This document shows positions 56,788 to 64,000 of a DNA stretch of 64,000 nucleotides, one piece after another. The notes below the pieces were generated by a model. The model did not search any database, was not told the origin of the DNA, and saw only the letters and a program-made list of their open reading frames with translations. The translations under genes and the position numbers were made by a program. The stretch is from Pseudopyrenochaeta lycopersici (Eukaryota; Ascomycota; Dothideomycetes; Pleosporales; Pseudopyrenochaetaceae). The stretch is taken from assembly GCA_003313425.1 (NCBI GenBank), contig NHZP01000022.1:186001-250000 (forward strand), read 5' to 3'. Within the stretch, counting starts at the first letter, position 1. Every line of letters begins with the position of its first letter.

Positions 56788-57779
56788 ATGCTGCTTTTGC
56801 TTCCCCTATTCTTTGCTTCCTCCCTGGTCTCCGCAGCGCCGCACTTTGCTCGCGATCGCAAGATCAAGACACATGTTGACGTAGTTACCACCACTGTGTT
56901 TGTCACGGCCTATGAGCCTGCGCAAACAACACCGACGCCAGCTGCTGAAGTTGTATACGACAAAGAAGGCGTCAATGCAGTCGCCCCATATGTAGCGCCG
57001 CAACCAGAACCCACTAAAGTCTCGCTGCCTTCGACGGAGAACTCTGTTGCACCTACATCTAACAACGACCGACCCTCGACAAAGAATATCGGAGACTCCA
57101 TTCTTCAGCGAATGTCCTCGAGCGAAGTTTCTGCGATCTACAAGACCTGTTGGAACGGCCAAATTCAGTGGCCTCTCCCCAACACGCCCAACCCTGTCGT
57201 CGATGTTGTAGCACCACAGCTCAGCATCTTTCCCCTCCCTGCCACAAAACCAGACACCCTAACCGTGCACAACTACTGCTCCTACAACATTTATTTCCAC
57301 CATTTCAACGGCGGCACTATGCTCGAGTCCGGGAACATCGCTGCTGGAGCGAGCATCGACCGACCCCTCTCTGGTACTGTCCTTAAAGCCTCTAAATCAC
57401 CAGACATGGCCAAGGATATGCTCATCGAGTACGCTGTGGCCGGAGACGGTAGACTGTACTACGACCTTAGCCTGATCACTTGCCTTGGAAGGACTGACGG
57501 GCTGGAGAATGGTGACCTCAGTGCTTGCGCTGGTCACGAGGCTGGACTCCAACTGGGCAATGCGAATGCAAAGAGCTTCCAATGTGGTGCTGGAGCCTGG
57601 TGTGATGATCAAGCATATCTCTATCATGTGAGTTTATCCGCAGCCACTGCAGGCAACTCCCAAGAAGACGTCAAGCTAATTAAATGCAGGAAAACCTCTG
57701 TAAGAAAGAGAACCCTGTCTGGTCGTGCAGCCCAAGTCATGGCCTTACCATGGAGTTCTGCGCCAGTCAGAAACATTGA
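56788..57779 (+). CDS. Secreted BYS1/thaumatin-like protein B
   Basis: Start chosen at 56788 because the sequence from there is a clean signal peptide (MLLLLPLFFASSLVSAAP); the upstream open frame is leader. Two exons (56788-57627, 57690-57779) give 309 residues; the 62-nt intron separates AYLYH from ENLCKKENPVW, and the short last exon supplies the final Cys residues (WSCSPSHGLTMEFC). A longer Pro/Thr-rich linker (about 35-150) precedes the folded domain: VHNYCSYNIYFHHFNGG, DMLIEYAV, YYDLSLITCLG, DLSACAGHEAGLQ and GAWCDDQAYL. The shared DLSACAGHE and WCDxQAY blocks and the same orientation mark it as a paralog of the gene at 54690. Probably a cell-surface or secreted protein; function unknown. 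Confidence 0.82.
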
Positions 57780-58540
57780 TGATAGGTCAAACGAGGTGTT
57801 CTTTTTGTTGATAACTTGATTTACTTTACTTCTAGCGATGATTTTTTTTCCGTACATTGATTCACCTTTTTAGGCCGCGTAGTACGAGCGGCCGACTTCA
57901 TGTATACCCTTTTTCACATACCCCGATGTTTGTTGCTTTGGATGTAGAGAATGAATGTTATGATATTACTGTTAGGGTTTGTTGACAAGATTTCGAGTGA
58001 GAAGTCACAACATCGTAGATGCCAAAAGGCTGAACGCCTAAACTCTACGACCCATATCTTGTTATCTTATTATCTAATTGCGATATTCTTTATAATTTAA
58101 AATTCTCCAAATCCGTGATATATATATATATATATGCATCAGTGTCTTGACCACCTGGTTCGTCGTCGCTACAGGCACGATCAAGGATGGCCACATTGTA
58201 AGTGAATTATCACAGAAGAGAACAGAGGGAAACTGCGATGACGAAGTAGTGGGACCACCAAAGTCCTTGGTGTGGTCTCGAACAGTGCGAATACCAGACC
58301 AAGAAGGATGCCTCGTGAGTTCCCTTTTCTCATGGAAGCATGACGCCATGGAGGAGCAGTTGCTCGTTTTATCAAAGGTGCCCCAGAACACATTTCAGAG
58401 CTGTCTCACTCTCACCCAAATCAATTTTCGAACATCATATTATCCGCCTATCACTAGCTATCGAGCCATTGCAGTGGACGAATCTTGCTCGTCCTAATTC
58501 ATATCGGCCACAAACGCTTCCGCTCACTTCTCACGCGAAT
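57780..58540. other. Spacer with AT microsatellite
   Basis: About 760 bp. It contains an (AT)9 run at 58118-58135. Other frames here (58147-58497) lack recognisable motifs. Confidence 0.5.
58118..58135. repeat. (AT)9 microsatellite
   Basis: Eighteen bases of uninterrupted AT dinucleotide between BYS1-like gene B and the small tail-anchored gene. Read directly from the sequence. Confidence 0.95.
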
Positions 58541-58915
58541 ATGCATCCACCTTGCTTCTGTGCTCCCTGGGAGCATGGCACAAACGGCACATACATGCAA
58601 GGATCTGTACATTGCAAATGCGATCATGGCCACGGTTTCCTCTTTCCGCGCAGATTCACTAGTATAGATATAAATTGGTCGGCTGTTCACGCCTTCCAAG
58701 ACCTGCGGAACGCCATACACACTGCAATCGATTACGCTTTCGATGCTATGAAGCCGCTCGAGGAGGCTTCAAAGCAGGTTACCTCTATCCATTCGAAGCA
58801 AGATATTATCGTACTTTCTGAGACGCAGCATGACGATATCAATAATTGCTACATGGAAGTACGCTGGGCAAGTCTTGGGTTCGTGGCTGGATTGGGGCTT
58901 GGGTGGTTGATCTAG
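58541..58915 (+). CDS. Small Cys-rich, tail-anchored orphan protein
   Basis: A 124-residue single-exon frame starting MHPPCFCAPWEHGTNGT. The N-terminal 35 residues contain CxC and CxCDHGHG motifs (four Cys and three His) that could bind metal. An amphipathic central part (DLRNAIHTAIDYAFDAMKPLEEASKQV) looks helical, and the C-terminus ends in a hydrophobic stretch (ASLGFVAGLGLGWLI) that may be a tail anchor. No family is recognised. The frame is open further upstream (from 58340), so a longer protein or an upstream exon is possible. It could be a lineage-specific gene or a chance frame. Confidence 0.45.
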   Translation: MHPPCFCAPWEHGTNGTYMQGSVHCKCDHGHGFLFPRRFTSIDINWSAVHAFQDLRNAIHTAIDYAFDAMKPLEEASKQVTSIHSKQDIIVLSETQHDDINNCYMEVRWASLGFVAGLGLGWLI

Positions 58916-60702
58916 AAACGTAAGTACCTTCTCATGGAAGTACTCTTGTTGTTCAAAATGCGGGCATCACATTTACAAGCTAATGGCCAATTGAGGAGCC
59001 GTTCTAATCTAGTCCAGGAAACCATGCACACCTTAGACATAGAGCCAGGCCCCTGCAGAACGGACACAGGAATGTATAGCGCCTGACAGCGCAGGACAAC
59101 GCTTAAAGGGGTATCAGTGGAGGACAGTAGATAGTTGCTATTCATCACGAAGAGCCGATTCGATATCATTATGAAATGTATGTCTTGTAGCCTGGGTACC
59201 ATCCGGTCTCTGTAGTATGGCATTATGGTGAACAAGCTCATCGTGTCTGTACGTATCGGGATCCAGTATTCCACTATTGGAACTTTGCTCGTGTAATGAT
59301 CAGCAGTATTGAACCCACCGAACCAGTTCCCAAATTAAGTTGACACCAATGACTACTTGCTCCTAGGATGTCTATTTTTAATGAGCATCTCCCGAACAAT
59401 TATTAAATGTACAAGGATTGGCGCTGTGGGGGCGAGCTAGCCAAAGAGAACTTCACGTGAGCAACGCCTTAGCAAGGTTAGGAGGGTAAGATTAGTGAGA
59501 TGCAGGATCGTAGCCAATTTCTTTCGAGGTTTTGAAGTGTGAATCAAAAGAGAAAGACATTCTTCGGCAGATTGCTGCATGTCAAGGCCTGAGCTTGAAG
59601 ATTTCGTGTATCGATTGCTGCTCAGCATTGTTGTCAGATCGACGTCTAGAATGGCTGTCGCGATTCAGGTAGGCGAAGTAAGCGGAACTGTGAGCACAGT
59701 GATGGACCAGACCTTGATACATACCCAGCATGCGTTGAATCTGAACTGGCCGATACTATCCGGATTCTTTTGATCACGGTCATGTTGTCCGCTCAGAACT
59801 AGCAGGTTTCTACAAACAGCACTAGAGCTTTCGAAAGGATTCAACTGAAAGTGCATTAGAACTGACGAAAAAGAGATGTGTTACGATGGCGGATGCAAGC
59901 AACATACGTTGCAACATCTACCTCTACACCTCCGTCAGCAGAATGAAGAGCAATGCTAGAGTATATCAGGAGTGAAAGCAAAGTAGCTTGAATACATCCA
60001 CTCTTTACCACTGCGAGTAGATTTTCCGCATCTTCTTCCGACAAGGGCGTGCTTGTTCAGGCTCTGCACTCTGCCCTTTGGAATTGGTTCGACACAGCTT
60101 TAGTCCTTGGAAGACTCCAGCGTCTTTGTGAGACTGACAACGTTTCTACGTGTTATTTGATAAGTGATAGCATTTTCGAGATGTGATATATGCAGCATCA
60201 CAAGCTTGGCACGGGATTCTATTGGTGGCGTGGATGAGGCTGATGAGCAGGCTCCAGCAGACGCGTAGACCACGCCAGTTTCACCCAGAAGCTTCAAATA
60301 GTCGCACGAAAGCGGCGCGATTGGCTAGCGTGAGGGTATGTGCAGGGCGGCGAACAGCGCACGAATGCGAAGGGGACACAGTGTCGCGTCTGGGTGCTGC
60401 TCGGCTGCCTTCTCTCACCTTTGCCCGATATCTAAGCGGTTCCAGTGGGTTCCATTTCCTGGTGTTGCGGCGAAGGGCACAGACCACTCATAGGCAACTT
60501 TGGAGCTAGCTGCGATTCACCTCTAAGTGCTCGTCACCGCCAGCTCCGAGCTCTACTTAAACCACCACGCCCCGGATAGTTAACACCATCTCCCTCCATC
60601 TCGCCCCCCACTCAGCCGCACTCTACCCAACTGCCTTGCGGCTTCCACATTCGCTCTCTACACCCAGAAAGCCAACCCGCTGCAATACACATAGATTACA
60701 GA
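58916..60702. promoter_or_regulatory. Intergenic region ending in the CDC48 promoter
   Basis: About 1.8 kb without a supported gene. The last 120 bp (about 60580-60660) are strongly pyrimidine-rich (CTCCCTCC, CGCCCCCCAC), the usual look of promoters or leaders of highly expressed fungal genes. Confidence 0.55.
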
Positions 60703-63362
<2,660 letters not shown>

Positions 63363-64000
63363 ATGATTGGTTTCACGGGTTCATATGGTTTCACGACGAA
63401 TGGGTTTGGCGCGATCATCTCTCTTCATGAAATGTCATGGCCTTGGCGGCGCTAGATAGATAGAGACGAGTAATTGTAGTCGCAGACGGAATTTTGGTAG
63501 TGCCATTCTATTGATGAGTGCGCAAATGAGAATGGAAATGCATGTTTAATCTAAATTACTCTATCTGCGTTTGATGAATTACCAACACTAATCAAGGTCC
63601 GCTGGCATCGGGCTGGGTTCGAACTTCCCATCTGGTAATCGTGCACTAGCATTTCTCGTATTCAGCGATATGTCTTTTGCACTCAAATTGCTTCACAATT
63701 CTTCCGACGTGACATTGTATTTTGCACAGGTGGACGATACGGTCCTAGGCCTGGTGTTCTTCCAGCGTAGTCGGTCCGTGGGTATTTTACTTCTTACAGT
63801 AAGTGACGCAGTATGGCTCGCCCATTATGGACAAGGATGGCCATAGGAGATGGGTGAGGTCGTGTTCCCGGCCATCTCTGTTGCGTCGGTAGCATTGGTA
63901 CTGAGGACTTGACCATTCTGTCAAGAGACGATTGTACTGTATGCTGTGCCAACCTGCTGCAGCTGAAGGCATTGCCCCTGTCCATCGGTTGAATCACGTG
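63363..64000. other. Right-edge sequence, no gene seen
   Basis: CDC48 3' UTR followed by about 500 bp with only short frames. A T-loop-like GGGTTCGAAC at about 63616 was tested as a tRNA and failed. Confidence 0.5.

Noticed and set aside
63600..63660. tRNA suggested by GGGTTCGAAC
   Set aside because: The flanking bases do not form a five-pair T stem on either strand and no acceptor stem is found.

Overview
This window is nuclear DNA of a filamentous ascomycete (Pezizomycotina). The gene content suggests a Dothideomycete, possibly Pleosporales, but that level is inference. The support is short spliced introns (mostly about 46-65 nt, GT...AG, often with a CTAAC/CTGAC-like branch site), single-gene transcription units on both strands, and fungal families: Zn2Cys6 regulators, a DHA1-type MFS transporter, BYS1/thaumatin-like secreted proteins and a GPI mucin. 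No tRNA, rRNA, CRISPR array or intact transposon was found. All gene models were built by eye from reading frames, splice signals and family knowledge.

Layout. 1-12 kb: a partial DUF7730/F-box-like gene, a complex I assembly factor of the squalene/phytoene synthase fold (NDUFAF6-like), the DNA-repair ATPase/E3 ligase RAD5, an MFS drug transporter, and a divergent Zn2Cys6 regulator. 12-20 kb: a membrane-anchored aspartic-protease-like protein lacking the first catalytic Asp, and a Thr-rich GPI-anchored wall protein with ten or more exons, several of them tandem exon+intron duplications. 21-30 kb: housekeeping mitochondrial genes (3-hydroxyisobutyryl-CoA hydrolase, EF-Tu), a second Zn2Cys6 regulator and an uncharacterised membrane protein. 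30-36 kb: a CorA-like protein with an apparent one-base frameshift, convergent with a very large chimeric protein combining a bZIP basic region, a Whi3/Scw1-like RRM, four membrane helices, an SH3 domain and a C-terminal domain with a trypsin-like H/D/S arrangement.

37-50 kb is visibly AT-richer and gene-poor: an AhpD-like protein, an AlkB-type demethylase, a cupin, a regulator without a visible DNA-binding domain, an amino-acid permease with a stop codon and a frameshift, and a Baeyer-Villiger-type flavin monooxygenase with two frameshifts and a stop. The last three look like a decaying accessory or metabolic gene neighbourhood. The permease carries a perfect 13 x 13-bp minisatellite in an intron. 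52-64 kb: an intact membrane-anchored FAD (BBE/VAO-type) oxidase, two related secreted BYS1/thaumatin-like proteins, a small tail-anchored orphan protein, and the AAA+ ATPase CDC48.

The strongest candidate for something undescribed is the chimeric 1326-residue protein at 31755-35833. Next are the exon-module expansion in the GPI mucin and the decaying cluster at 43-50 kb.
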